Positions 36,514 to 44,750 of a stretch of 64,000 nt of DNA are shown here, one piece after another. The position numbers and the translations under genes were made by a program. The stretch lies in assembly GCF_008107725.1 (NCBI RefSeq), contig NZ_VIRN01000061.1, forward strand, positions 310,001 through 374,000, written 5' to 3'. Below the pieces are notes generated by a model. That model did not search any database, had not been told where the DNA came from, and saw nothing but the letters and a program-made list of their open reading frames with translations. This DNA is from Marinobacter sp. BW6 (GTDB lineage: Bacteria; Pseudomonadota; Gammaproteobacteria; Pseudomonadales; Oleiphilaceae). Positions within the stretch are counted from its first letter, which is position 1, and the number at the start of each line of letters is the position of its first letter.

Positions 36514-37438
36514 GTCTGAACGCTGCTGGCGATACGGCGCGGCGCTGCTGTTGAGTCTGCTGCCGGTCTTTGCCGGTGCTGCAAGCTGGCAGCATGAACA
36601 GGGCATCCTGACCCTGGACAAGACTCCGGAACGGGTGATCGCTCTCAACTGGGCCGCCACCGAGGCGCTCTTGTTACTCGGTGTCACGCCCATCGGCGTT
36701 GCTGATCGGGATGGCTATAACGTCTGGGTCAGGGAACCGGAACTTCCAGAGGGAGTCGCCAACATTGGCACCCGGGTAGCGCCGAGCCTCGAAGCCATTG
36801 CCGAGCTTAAACCGGATCTGATCGTTACCAGCTCAGAGATGGCTCCCGCCGCCAACCTGCTGGAGCGCATTGCGCCCACCTACGTTGTCAGCGTCTACAA
36901 GCAAGGCTCCCGACCTTTCGAAAAGGCCAGCGACATGCTCATAACCCTTGGTGAGATGCTGAACCGGGAGGAGCGTGCAAAAGCCGTTCTTGAAGGCATC
37001 GACCAGACCCTCCTAACCCAACGGCGACGTCTTGAGAACGCCGGCCTCACGGACCGGCCGGTGGCGTTGGTGAACTTTCTGGACGACCGCCATGTTCGTG
37101 TTTACGCACCCAATGGTCTTTTCCAGAGCGCCCTGGACGCCCTTGACCTGGAGAACGCCTGGCCCCACCCCGGGAATTACTGGGGGTTCTCGGTCGTCGG
37201 GCTTGAAGCCCTTGCGCCCTACCAGGACAGCCGCATCGTTGTCATTTCTCCGACCCTGCCCGGGTTGTCTGACACCCTGGCAAAAAGCCCTTTCTGGACC
37301 TACCTGCCACCGGTTCAGCGCGATCAAATATATCAGATCGATCCGGTCTGGCCGTTCGGCGGGGTCTTCCCGGTCAAGCGGCTGGCGACGCTACTCGCCG
37401 ATGGCCTGCTGGAAGGAGGTTCAGACAATGTACGCTGA
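36503..37438 (+). CDS. fhuD: Ferric-siderophore periplasmic binding protein (FhuD type)
   Basis: A 311-residue class III solute-binding protein. A signal peptide (about residues 1-28, ending FAGAAS) precedes a mature protein with TPERVIALNWAATEALLLLG, the usual first strand and helix of FhuD/FepB-like proteins, and LKPDLIVTSS. A long alpha-helix linker joins the two lobes. It would hand ferric siderophore to the FhuB-like permease. It overlaps fhuC by 11 bases and fhuB by 11 bases, so translation is coupled along the operon. Confidence 0.9.
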   Translation: MFTRSERCWRYGAALLLSLLPVFAGAASWQHEQGILTLDKTPERVIALNWAATEALLLLGVTPIGVADRDGYNVWVREPELPEGVANIGTRVAPSLEAIAELKPDLIVTSSEMAPAANLLERIAPTYVVSVYKQGSRPFEKASDMLITLGEMLNREERAKAVLEGIDQTLLTQRRRLENAGLTDRPVALVNFLDDRHVRVYAPNGLFQSALDALDLENAWPHPGNYWGFSVVGLEALAPYQDSRIVVISPTLPGLSDTLAKSPFWTYLPPVQRDQIYQIDPVWPFGGVFPVKRLATLLADGLLEGGSDNVR

Positions 37439-39458
37439 ATCCGCAAGCAGCCCGGTCGCTCAGCCATCCCTGCCAGCAAGGTTGCCAGTGGCTGCAGCGC
37501 TGATCTGGTGTGGTGCATTTCTCGCGAGCGCGGCACCCTGGCTTGGTCAGCTCAACCCGGGCGCGCTCATCGCCGCCTTCTGGACGTTTGAAGGCAGCGA
37601 TTACGCTTCGGTACTGGCCCATTACAGCTGGGCCCCCCGGGTCGCCATTGCGGTCCTCATTGGCTTTGGTCTTGGCCTCGCCGGCGCCGTTACCCAACAG
37701 ATCCTTGGTAACCCTCTCGCCTCGCCCACAACCCTGGGCGTGGAAGCCGGCGGCCAGTTCGGGGTAACAGTAGCGACCATGTTCTTTCCCGGGTTGCTGG
37801 CGTTCAGTCCGGATGTGGTGGCGGTTTCCGGCGGGTTGCTGGCGATCGGACTGGTTATCGCGCTGACCTGGCGCCTGGGCTTTTCACCGGTCACCGTGAT
37901 ACTGGCCGGTCTTGTCGTCACCTTTTTCCTGGGCGCCGTCAATATGGCGTTCCTGTTACTCAAGGGCGAATGGCTGGGCAATCTATTCATCTGGGGAGCG
38001 GGCTCGCTGGTCCAGAATAACTGGCAACCGTTTATGGAACTCTGGCCCCGGGTACTGGTGCTGGGCATGTTAATGGTCCTGTTGATGCGCCCGCTTCAGG
38101 TCATGCAACTCGGGCAGACCTCCGCTCGATCCCTCGGTGCCAAGGTCGGTCTGATTCGGGTGCTGGCGCTATTTCTGGTGGTCCTGATGAGTGCCACCGT
38201 CGTCAGCCGGGTCGGTGTCGTGGCCTTTATCGGTCTTGCGGCACCGGTGCTGGCGAGACTGCTGGGTGCTCGCACCCTTTCTGAGCGGCTGATCTGGAGC
38301 AGCCTCCTGGGCGCGGGTCTGCTGTTGCTGGCAGATACCCTCGCCCATTGGGCATCCACCTGGGGCGACGGATCACTGGTGCCAACCGGCACGACCACCG
38401 CCCTGATTGGCGGGCCGATTATCCTGCTGGCCCTGCAGGGTTTGAAGAACACCCACCACATGCCGGGACAGGATGACAGCCCCGGCGGTTTTCTGCCGAA
38501 AAGACGCTCCACGCCTGTGATTGGCGGTGCCATTGCCGCGCTGCTTCTGCTCACGATCGGCATCTCCATGGGTTGGTCTCCCGGGCTCAATGAGTGGAGC
38601 TGGACCCCGATCGCCCAATGGAACGACGCCTGGGTCTGGCGCGGCCCCAGATTAATGGCTGCCATTCTTGCCGGCGTGGCCCTGGGCCTTGCGGGAACAC
38701 TGATCCAGCGCATGACAGGCAATCCCATGGCCAGCCCGGAAATGCTCGGCATCAGCGGTGGCGCGGCGGTGGTCATGGTTCTGATCGTTCTGTTCGGTGC
38801 CGATATTGGCCGGGCAGGACAGCTGGGAGCGGCCACCCTGGGTGCTGCCGCTGCGCTGGGGTTGCTGATTATGCTTGCCCGCAAGCACCGGTTTGCCGGC
38901 AACCAGCTTCTCCTGGGTGGACTTGCTCTTTATGTGTTCATGGATGCGGGACTTCGCCTGGTCATGGCTTCTGGCGGTACGGTAGCTTCACAACTGCTCA
39001 ACTGGATGTACGGTTCAACCTGGCTGGTTTCGGAGACCGAAGCACTGGGTCTGCTGGCGCTCACTGTGCTGATTTCGGCCGGACTGTTAGTGATAATCCG
39101 CCCCTTGAGTATTCTTCCCCTGGGCGAAACATCGGCCAGCTCACTGGGCTTGCCGGTGAAGAAAGTACGCCTGGTGTTGCTTCTATTAGCAGCGTTGCTG
39201 ACCGCTTCGGCGACGGTCGTGATAGGCCCGCTAAGTTTTGTAGGTCTTATTGCTCCCCATCTGGCAAGAGTTCTGGGCCAGCAAACCGTTGGCCGACAGC
39301 TCGTTGTTGCTGCCCTCGCAGGCGGTTTGTTGCTCGGAGTCGCCGACTACCTGTCCAGAATCGTGGTTTACCCCAACCAACTGCCGGCCGGACTGCTGGC
39401 CGCTCTGGTCGGCGGCCTGTATTTCCTCTGGGGGTTGAGCCACCATGGCAGAGCCTGA
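37428..39458 (+). CDS. fhuB: Ferric-hydroxamate permease FhuB, double-length
   Basis: A 676-residue inner-membrane permease with two fused FecCD-type halves (about 1-335 and 340-676) and around 20 membrane helices. Each half has its own substrate-permease motif, ILGNPLASPTTLGVEAG and RMTGNPMASPEMLGISGG, and the coupling loop GLAAPVLAR / GLIAPHLAR that docks to the ATPase. Such fusion is the hallmark of FhuB. The start at 37428 has GGAAGGAGG ahead of it; the open frame further upstream lies inside fhuD and is a shadow. Confidence 0.93.
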   Translation: MYAESASSPVAQPSLPARLPVAAALIWCGAFLASAAPWLGQLNPGALIAAFWTFEGSDYASVLAHYSWAPRVAIAVLIGFGLGLAGAVTQQILGNPLASPTTLGVEAGGQFGVTVATMFFPGLLAFSPDVVAVSGGLLAIGLVIALTWRLGFSPVTVILAGLVVTFFLGAVNMAFLLLKGEWLGNLFIWGAGSLVQNNWQPFMELWPRVLVLGMLMVLLMRPLQVMQLGQTSARSLGAKVGLIRVLALFLVVLMSATVVSRVGVVAFIGLAAPVLARLLGARTLSERLIWSSLLGAGLLLLADTLAHWASTWGDGSLVPTGTTTALIGGPIILLALQGLKNTHHMPGQDDSPGGFLPKRRSTPVIGGAIAALLLLTIGISMGWSPGLNEWSWTPIAQWNDAWVWRGPRLMAAILAGVALGLAGTLIQRMTGNPMASPEMLGISGGAAVVMVLIVLFGADIGRAGQLGAATLGAAAALGLLIMLARKHRFAGNQLLLGGLALYVFMDAGLRLVMASGGTVASQLLNWMYGSTWLVSETEALGLLALTVLISAGLLVIIRPLSILPLGETSASSLGLPVKKVRLVLLLLAALLTASATVVIGPLSFVGLIAPHLARVLGQQTVGRQLVVAALAGGLLLGVADYLSRIVVYPNQLPAGLLAALVGGLYFLWGLSHHGRA

Positions 39459-40266
39459 CCGCAACCCCGCGGTCGGCCCGTGGGCTCGGGAATACAGCCT
39501 TCTCCTGAGCCAGTCAGGACTGGATGGGGAATCGGTTGTGAACGAGGCGCTGCAAGCGTCGGCCGATGCCCGACCCGGCCTCTTCTCCCTGGCCCAGTGC
39601 CTTGAACAGCCATCGCTGCTGGCCCGCCAGGTTGCCACCGACTACCCAGATAGCGCCGGACCACGAGCCCTGCGCGCCTTTCTTTCTGTCCTGCAGCAAG
39701 ATCTGGCCCTCAGCGTCATTGCGCCTCTGACCCTTAGGCTATTCCGTGACGGCCAAACGCCTCTACCTGATGCCAATCGGATATTCCTGGCCCCCGCGAA
39801 CAAACAGACACAGGCCGCATCGCGATGGTTTCAGGTGCCGGGAGGGGACCAGGTTGATGAAGAGACCTTTGTCCGGTCGGCAGGAGAGATGACAGTTGAA
39901 TGGTACCCGGTCTTCCGGCGCCAGTTGGGCGTCAGTCCCGGCGCTTACTGGAGCAGTATGGGGCTGGGATTGGGAGCGCCGTTCTCAGCCGTGTGGAACC
40001 GGGCCGAACCGCAAGCACTTTGCCAGTTGGCGCAAGGCTGGTTGGAGCAGTTTCAGAACGACGCACACCACTTTATCGACTGGATCCCGGCCGTGTTTGG
40101 TAAGCAGGCCGCTGCACTCCCCCAACGCAAGGGGTGCTGCCTGAAATACCTTCTTCCAGAGGGCGGCTACTGCGGTACCTGTGGCGTACATCGCAAGGAG
40201 CGACTCGCTGCACTCATGTCCCAAGAGCGGACGACAACGCCAGGCCAATGGCAACCAGGCCGATAA
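39445..40266 (+). CDS. fhuF: Siderophore-iron reductase FhuF
   Basis: A 273-residue cytoplasmic protein. The C-terminus has the FhuF iron-sulphur motif CCLKYLLPEGGYCGTC (C-C-x10-C-x2-C), which holds a [2Fe-2S] cluster used to reduce and release iron from imported hydroxamate siderophores. It overlaps the end of fhuB by 14 bases and completes the fhuCDBF order. No TonB-dependent receptor or siderophore biosynthesis gene is found in the window. The last ~50 bases are overlapped in antisense by a small ORF (40214-40324). Confidence 0.92.
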   Translation: MAEPDRNPAVGPWAREYSLLLSQSGLDGESVVNEALQASADARPGLFSLAQCLEQPSLLARQVATDYPDSAGPRALRAFLSVLQQDLALSVIAPLTLRLFRDGQTPLPDANRIFLAPANKQTQAASRWFQVPGGDQVDEETFVRSAGEMTVEWYPVFRRQLGVSPGAYWSSMGLGLGAPFSAVWNRAEPQALCQLAQGWLEQFQNDAHHFIDWIPAVFGKQAAALPQRKGCCLKYLLPEGGYCGTCGVHRKERLAALMSQERTTTPGQWQPGR

Positions 40267-40324
40267 GCACACCGGCCCCTGCCGCCAGTTTCAAACCCTC
40301 AATCATTTCCTGTTCGGGTGCCAT
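40214..40324 (-). CDS. Candidate 36-residue single-helix membrane protein
   Basis: The frame reads MAPEQEMIEGLKLAAGAGVL and continues IGLVAIGLALSSALGT before a TGA. Residues about 14-34 form one predicted membrane helix. A GGGAGG site at 40333-40338 lies 8 bases before the ATG, stronger than for most genes here. Its end overlaps the 3' end of fhuF in antisense, and a weak Fur-like site lies 45 bases upstream of its start. I recognise no family. Expression is unproven; an accidental ORF is possible, but the ribosome site and hydrophobic pattern argue for a real small protein. Confidence 0.45.
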   Translation of the reverse strand: MAPEQEMIEGLKLAAGAGVLIGLVAIGLALSSALGT

Positions 40325-40365
40325 TCCCTTTCCTCCCGTTTGACGTTTAACAACTAATCCTCACA

Positions 40366-40386
40366 TTAATGCGAATGGTTTTTATT
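40366..40386. promoter_or_regulatory. Weak Fur-like site between the small ORF and sugar dehydrogenase
   Basis: AATGCGAATGGTTTTTAT at 40368-40385 matches the reversed Fur pattern at about 11 of 18 positions. It sits between the 36-residue ORF (minus strand) and the sugar dehydrogenase gene (plus strand), so it could control either. The match is weaker than for the two boxes upstream in the iron operon. Confidence 0.35.
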
Positions 40387-40518
40387 TGCAATAGCCCATC
40401 GATGATCCGTACTTTATCGGCAGCCCTATACTCTTGGTAGCGGGGCCGCGCCTCGGCGAAGCCCGCTTCAACTGCTACTCTGAGTGTTCTAATGGCACCG
40501 GTAAGAACGGAGGGTCCA

Positions 40519-41640
40519 ATGGGTATCTTCAAACATCTTTTGCTGACAGGCAGCTTAATGCTGGTTGCCGTTTCCAGCATGGCAGACCAGACCTTTTCCT
40601 CCGATAAGTCGGATTTTCGCCTGGAGACCGTGGCACAGGATCTCGAACACCCCTGGAGCCTGGCATTTATGCCGGATGGCTCCATGCTGGTGACAGAACG
40701 GGAAGGAAAGCTGCGAATAATACGGAACGGCTCGTTAGTGACTGACCCCATCAGTGGAGTACCCGAGCTCGTCGTATCCGGCCAGGGCGGCCTGCTGGAC
40801 GTTATTCTGCACCCGGACTTTGAGCAGAATCAGGTGCTGTTCCTGAGCTACGCCCACCGAAACCGGGAAGGCATGACCACACGTGTTGCTCGCGCCCGGC
40901 TGGAAGGCGACCGCCTTACGGGTGTTGATGTTGTTTTTGAAGCCCTGCCCCGCTCCAACACAAGTCGGCACTTCGCCGGTCGAATGGAATTCGACCGGGA
41001 CGGCAACCTCTACATCGCAGTGGGAGACCGCGGCGAGATGGACCGGGCCCAGGACAATGGTGATGATGCCGGTGGCGTTCACCGGATTACGACTGACGGC
41101 GGTCCCGCGCCCGGCAATCCTTTCCTCGACACCAGCGGCGTTAACGATACCTTCTATACAACCGGTAACCGCAATATCCAGGGCATGACGATCCACCCGG
41201 AAACGGGCGAAATATGGAGCCACGAACATGGTCCCCGGGGTGGCGACGAAATCAACATCATCCGGGCAGGAACCGATTACGGATGGCCGACAATTACCTT
41301 CGGCATCCACTATTCTGGCCTGCCCATCACTGACGAGACCGAAAAGGAAGGCATGGCCCAGCCACTTCATTACTGGGATCCGTCCATTGCGCCATCTGGC
41401 ATGGCGTTTTATACCGGTGACCTATTCCCGGAATGGCAGGGGGATCTGTTCGTGGGAGCACTCAAAATGCGCAAGCTGGTTCGCCTGCGCATTCAGGGCG
41501 GAGAAGTAACAGAAGAGGAAGATCTGCTGACCGATCTCGGCGAGCGTATTCGTGACGTACGCATGGGCCCTGACGGCGCCCTGTGGTTACTGACAGATTC
41601 ACCAAGGGGCAAGGTCTATCGGATGGTACCGCTTCAGTGA
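40519..41640 (+). CDS. PQQ-dependent sugar dehydrogenase-like protein (YliI/Asd type)
   Basis: A 373-residue periplasmic beta-propeller: signal peptide (MGIFKHLLLTGSLMLVAVSSMA), then the soluble glucose dehydrogenase-type domain with HPWSLAFMPDGSMLVTER, GQGGLLDVILHPDF, and EHGPRGGDEINII, which carries the PQQ and calcium contacts. E. coli YliI oxidises aldose sugars with PQQ. GGAGGG lies just before the ATG at 40519, so the longer frame from 40492 is not used. The stop overlaps the convergent GFA gene by 7 bases. Confidence 0.9.
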   Translation: MGIFKHLLLTGSLMLVAVSSMADQTFSSDKSDFRLETVAQDLEHPWSLAFMPDGSMLVTEREGKLRIIRNGSLVTDPISGVPELVVSGQGGLLDVILHPDFEQNQVLFLSYAHRNREGMTTRVARARLEGDRLTGVDVVFEALPRSNTSRHFAGRMEFDRDGNLYIAVGDRGEMDRAQDNGDDAGGVHRITTDGGPAPGNPFLDTSGVNDTFYTTGNRNIQGMTIHPETGEIWSHEHGPRGGDEINIIRAGTDYGWPTITFGIHYSGLPITDETEKEGMAQPLHYWDPSIAPSGMAFYTGDLFPEWQGDLFVGALKMRKLVRLRIQGGEVTEEEDLLTDLGERIRDVRMGPDGALWLLTDSPRGKVYRMVPLQ

Positions 41641-42047
41641 GGATCGTTGGTTCGTTCAGTCTTTTCAAACTGTGGCAGCTCGTCGGTAATCTCGAACCAG
41701 TCGGATTTTGAGCCCACAAACACATGTTGGGCCGGCCCCTTGCCCAGGGGTTCGTTGATACAGCCAACCCGCAGGCGCAGTATGCCGGGAATGGCGTCAA
41801 CACGGCTGTAAAGCTGGCTGCCGCAACGGCTGCAGAAGCCCCGGTACTTGCCGGGACGCGATTCGAACTCGGTAATCTTGTCTTCGCCGGTTACGAACCG
41901 GAACCTCACCTTCTGCACCGGCGCGCTGGCCGAGAACGCGCTACCGTGGGCGCGCCGGCACTGGCTGCAGTGGCATAGGGCAACCGGGCCGATAGGGCCA
42001 TCGTATTCAAAACAGATATCGCCACATAGGCAACGACCGGTGTACAT
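41634..42047 (-). CDS. GFA (glutathione-dependent formaldehyde-activating) family zinc protein
   Basis: A 137-residue CENP-V/GFA-fold protein: TGRCLCGDICFEYDG near the N-terminus, CHCSQCRRAHGSAFSASA, and GFCSRCGSQLYSR. The conserved cysteines bind two zinc ions. The family is named after a glutathione-formaldehyde enzyme but most members have no known substrate. The open frame upstream of 42047 runs 66 residues without family similarity, so the ATG at 42047 is taken. It is divergent from the aldo/keto reductase gene. Confidence 0.88.
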   Translation of the reverse strand: MYTGRCLCGDICFEYDGPIGPVALCHCSQCRRAHGSAFSASAPVQKVRFRFVTGEDKITEFESRPGKYRGFCSRCGSQLYSRVDAIPGILRLRVGCINEPLGKGPAQHVFVGSKSDWFEITDELPQFEKTERTNDPH

Positions 42048-42168
42048 GGTACGGGCCTCACTGGTTCGGCTCAGAGGTTGATTCAGGCGCGATGATACCC
42101 GGCGGCCACTTGAAGAACCAGTCTGCCGGCACCACTTTAAGAACACACTACTCGCTAAGGAGGACATT

Positions 42169-42978
42169 ATGTCATTCAGCGCACTTCCGAAGATCGGCAT
42201 GGGAACCTTCCGGCTCAAGGGCAACGACGCCCGTGATGCCGTCAAGAGCGCCCTGTCCCTGGGCTACCGCCATATCGATACTGCCCAGATGTATGGAAAC
42301 GAAGCGGAAGTTGGTGATGGCATTACCTCCAGTGGTATTCCGCGCCGGGAAATTTTCCTGACCACCAAAATCTGGCACGACCAGCTGCACGCCAGCGATC
42401 TGATCAACAGCCTCCATGACAGCCTCGCACGGCTCAAAACCGACCATGTGGATCTGGCGCTGATCCACTGGCCATCGCCCGGTGACGAAGTGCCCATGAA
42501 GGAGTATCTCGGCGCCCTGAGGGATGCCCAGCGCGAGGGTCTGGCAGAGCACATCGGCATTTCGAACTTTACCTGTGCCCAGATGGATGAGGCGAAAGCC
42601 ATACTGGGCGACACGCCCATCTTCACCAATCAGGTAGAAGTGCATCCGTTCCTGGCCAACCGCAAGGTGGTGGAACATGCCCAGAAGCTCGGCATTACCG
42701 TGACCGGCTATATGCCGCTGGCAGTCGGTAAGGTGATGGAGGACGAAACACTGCAGCGCATTGCCGCTGAGCGAAACCTGACGCCGGCCCAGGTGGCCAT
42801 TGCCTGGGTGGCATCGAGAGGCGTTGTGCCGATTCCCTCCTCAACACGGCCCGGCCACCAGAAGGCTAACCTGGAGGCGCTGGAGGTTGAGTTGAGCGAG
42901 GAGGAAATCCGCGCCATCGATGCACTGGACCGCAACGAACGCATCGCTAATCCGGATTTTGCGCCGTCCTGGGACTGA
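42169..42978 (+). CDS. dkgB: Aldo/keto reductase, 2,5-didehydrogluconate reductase DkgB-like
   Basis: A 269-residue NADPH-dependent TIM-barrel reductase. The catalytic tetrad is visible as IDTAQMYGNE (Asp and Tyr), LTTKIW (Lys) and ALIHWPSP (His); the cofactor segment VPIPSSTRPGHQKAN is at the C-terminus. Length and text resemble DkgB, which reduces 2,5-diketo-D-gluconate and methylglyoxal. AAGGAGGACATT precedes the ATG. The 3' end overlaps the convergent membrane protein gene by 32 bases. The symbol is by resemblance only. Confidence 0.88.
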   Translation: MSFSALPKIGMGTFRLKGNDARDAVKSALSLGYRHIDTAQMYGNEAEVGDGITSSGIPRREIFLTTKIWHDQLHASDLINSLHDSLARLKTDHVDLALIHWPSPGDEVPMKEYLGALRDAQREGLAEHIGISNFTCAQMDEAKAILGDTPIFTNQVEVHPFLANRKVVEHAQKLGITVTGYMPLAVGKVMEDETLQRIAAERNLTPAQVAIAWVASRGVVPIPSSTRPGHQKANLEALEVELSEEEIRAIDALDRNERIANPDFAPSWD

Positions 42979-43624
42979 GCCAGAAGCCGGCTCCAACCAG
43001 CAAGAGCGTAGCCACCGGGGTGACAAGCAACCACCAGGTCTGAAGCACCCATAAGAGGGCGGCACTGAACAGACTCCACAACACCAGAAGCGGCAGGTAA
43101 AGCCAGCGCCAAGTCTTGGTCATGAGTGCCAAGGCCAGCGCGCCGGCCGCAGCAGTAGTGCCGGGCGCTAAGCCGAACAGAGCGACCGCATGCCACTGGC
43201 CTGAATCAGCTATCGCTAACCAAGGCAATCCACAGACGGCAATCAGCCAGAGTACGGCAAACTCCCCAACCGAAAACCTGCTGTTATGAATGCCGCCGGC
43301 AAATACGGCAGCTGCAAGCAACAGGCCCTGAGCCACAAAGGCCCAACCAAACCACGCCGCCGGCCAGCTAATGGGGCCGAAATAGCCAACCAGAAACCCG
43401 TAACCGCTGACAATCCAGGCGAGCGCCATCAGACCGACCGCCAAACGCCGTGCCGCTATGTTTTGCCTCAGAATCAACTGCGGTATAAAAATGGCAGTAA
43501 TCACCGCCAGCAACTGCCAGGGCCAGAGATCCTGGTTGATCCGAACAAACAGCCGCAGAAAAACCTGTGGCCCGAACATCACGAAATCCTGAAGCGAGTA
43601 GCTCAGCCAGTCAGCCCCACTCAC
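42947..43624 (-). CDS. Multi-pass membrane protein, DUF6064-like (tentative)
   Basis: A 225-residue protein with about 6-7 membrane helices and almost no polar domain: WPWQLLAVITAIFIPQLI, RLAVGLMALAWIVSGYGFLVGYF and WPAAWFGWAFVAQGLLLAA are among them. The first 35 residues are cytoplasmic or amphipathic (MSGADWLSYSLQDFVMF...). The start overlaps the upstream aldo/keto reductase stop by 4 bases, so it is translationally coupled to it. No catalytic residues are apparent. I would not assign a function. Confidence 0.65.
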   Translation of the reverse strand: MSGADWLSYSLQDFVMFGPQVFLRLFVRINQDLWPWQLLAVITAIFIPQLILRQNIAARRLAVGLMALAWIVSGYGFLVGYFGPISWPAAWFGWAFVAQGLLLAAAVFAGGIHNSRFSVGEFAVLWLIAVCGLPWLAIADSGQWHAVALFGLAPGTTAAAGALALALMTKTWRWLYLPLLVLWSLFSAALLWVLQTWWLLVTPVATLLLVGAGFWLSPRTAQNPD

Positions 43625-44556
43625 AGCGACCTCACGTAATCCGCCATTCGCTGGCGCTGATCGGCATCAGGCAACTTGCCGTAAAGCGCCCCCATGTTTT
43701 CCTTCATGTGCTCGACCTTACTGGTCGCCGGAATGGCACAGGTCACCGCCGGATGGGAAATAATGTACTTGAGGAAAAACTCCGCCCAGTTGCCAACACC
43801 AGCTTCCCCGGCCCAATCGGGAAGCGGCTCCGACTGGAACCGACGGAACAGCGAACCACCCTGGAATGGACGATTGACAATTACCCCGATTCCGCGCTCC
43901 TCCGCCATTGGCAGCAACCGGTCCTCAACCTCCCGGTCCAGAACGTTGTAGGTCAGCTGCACGAAATCCAGCGGCTCCCGCTCCATGATCTGTGCAAACT
44001 CCCGATGCCGTCGACCATGAGACGTGGTGATGCCGATATACCGAACCTCACCGTTGGCCTTCATCTGCTTGAGGGTTTCAAGATGCCCCTGCCAACCCAA
44101 CAGATTGTGCACCTGCAACAAATCGAACTGATCAACACCCCAACGCCTGCTCGAACGCGCCGCCTCCGCCCGGGTCTCTGATTCATCGCCGGTCCAGATC
44201 TTGGTAGCTGCAAAAATCCGGTCGTGGCCGTCCAGAGCGTTCAGCGCCTCGCCCATTACATCTGCAGCACTGCCATACATCGGCGAGCCATCGACCACCG
44301 TGCCGCCGAGCTCGAAAAAGGTTTTCAGAACCTCAATGCGCTGGGCGATTAATTGTTCGTCACCACCAACGTTGAAGGTGATCCAGGTGCCCATGCCGAT
44401 TGCAGGGGTGGATTCGTCTGTGCCGGGAATCCGGCGCATGATGGGAGATAACGCAGTGCTTCCCGATGTGTTTGCGAACAGAACCGGAGATTTCAAAGCG
44501 AGCCCGGCAAGCCCCGCAGTGATGAGAAACTGTCTTCTACTGAACCTGTCAGCCAT
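43621..44556 (-). CDS. Exported aldo/keto reductase with twin-arginine signal
   Basis: A 311-residue aldo/keto reductase preceded by a Tat signal: SRRQFLITAGLAGLALKSPVLFA (residues 5-27). An NADPH-type enzyme sent folded to the periplasm is unusual but known in this subgroup. Tetrad residues are seen in VDGSPMYGSA (Asp, Tyr), AATKIW (Lys) and QVHNLLGW (His). The ATG at 44556 begins right at the Tat motif; the longer frame to 44607 is not supported. It is coupled to the membrane protein downstream (4-base overlap). Hairpin element 2 lies upstream. Confidence 0.87.
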   Translation of the reverse strand: MADRFSRRQFLITAGLAGLALKSPVLFANTSGSTALSPIMRRIPGTDESTPAIGMGTWITFNVGGDEQLIAQRIEVLKTFFELGGTVVDGSPMYGSAADVMGEALNALDGHDRIFAATKIWTGDESETRAEAARSSRRWGVDQFDLLQVHNLLGWQGHLETLKQMKANGEVRYIGITTSHGRRHREFAQIMEREPLDFVQLTYNVLDREVEDRLLPMAEERGIGVIVNRPFQGGSLFRRFQSEPLPDWAGEAGVGNWAEFFLKYIISHPAVTCAIPATSKVEHMKENMGALYGKLPDADQRQRMADYVRSL

Positions 44557-44608
44557 GCCTCCATTCCCTCCGCAACGAATTTCCGTGCGAATAGCACAAG
44601 GTGCCAAA

Positions 44609-44717
44609 GCATGGGCGGGTCATCCCTTTGACAGACCGTGGAGGGCCAGGGATGGCCCGACCGAGCCTACATGGAAGTATTTACGGCGTGTCTGGCAAAG
44701 GGATGACCCGCCCATGC
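44609..44717. repeat. Hairpin element 2: 22-bp perfect inverted repeat with conserved core
   Basis: The left arm at 44609-44630 (begins GCATGGGCGGGTCATCCC) is fully complementary to the right arm at 44696-44717. After one A/G mismatch the stem continues with CAGAC/GTCTG (44632-44636 and 44690-44694). The interior holds GGCCAGGGATGGCC at 44644-44657, a stem-loop closed by GGGA, then GAGCC and ACATGGAAGT. It lies between two minus-strand genes, upstream of the Tat aldo/keto reductase. The arms are unrelated in sequence to those of elements 1 and 3. Confidence 0.82.
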
Positions 44718-44750
44718 GACTACTCGAGAGCTGACAGTCTTCGTCGCAGG

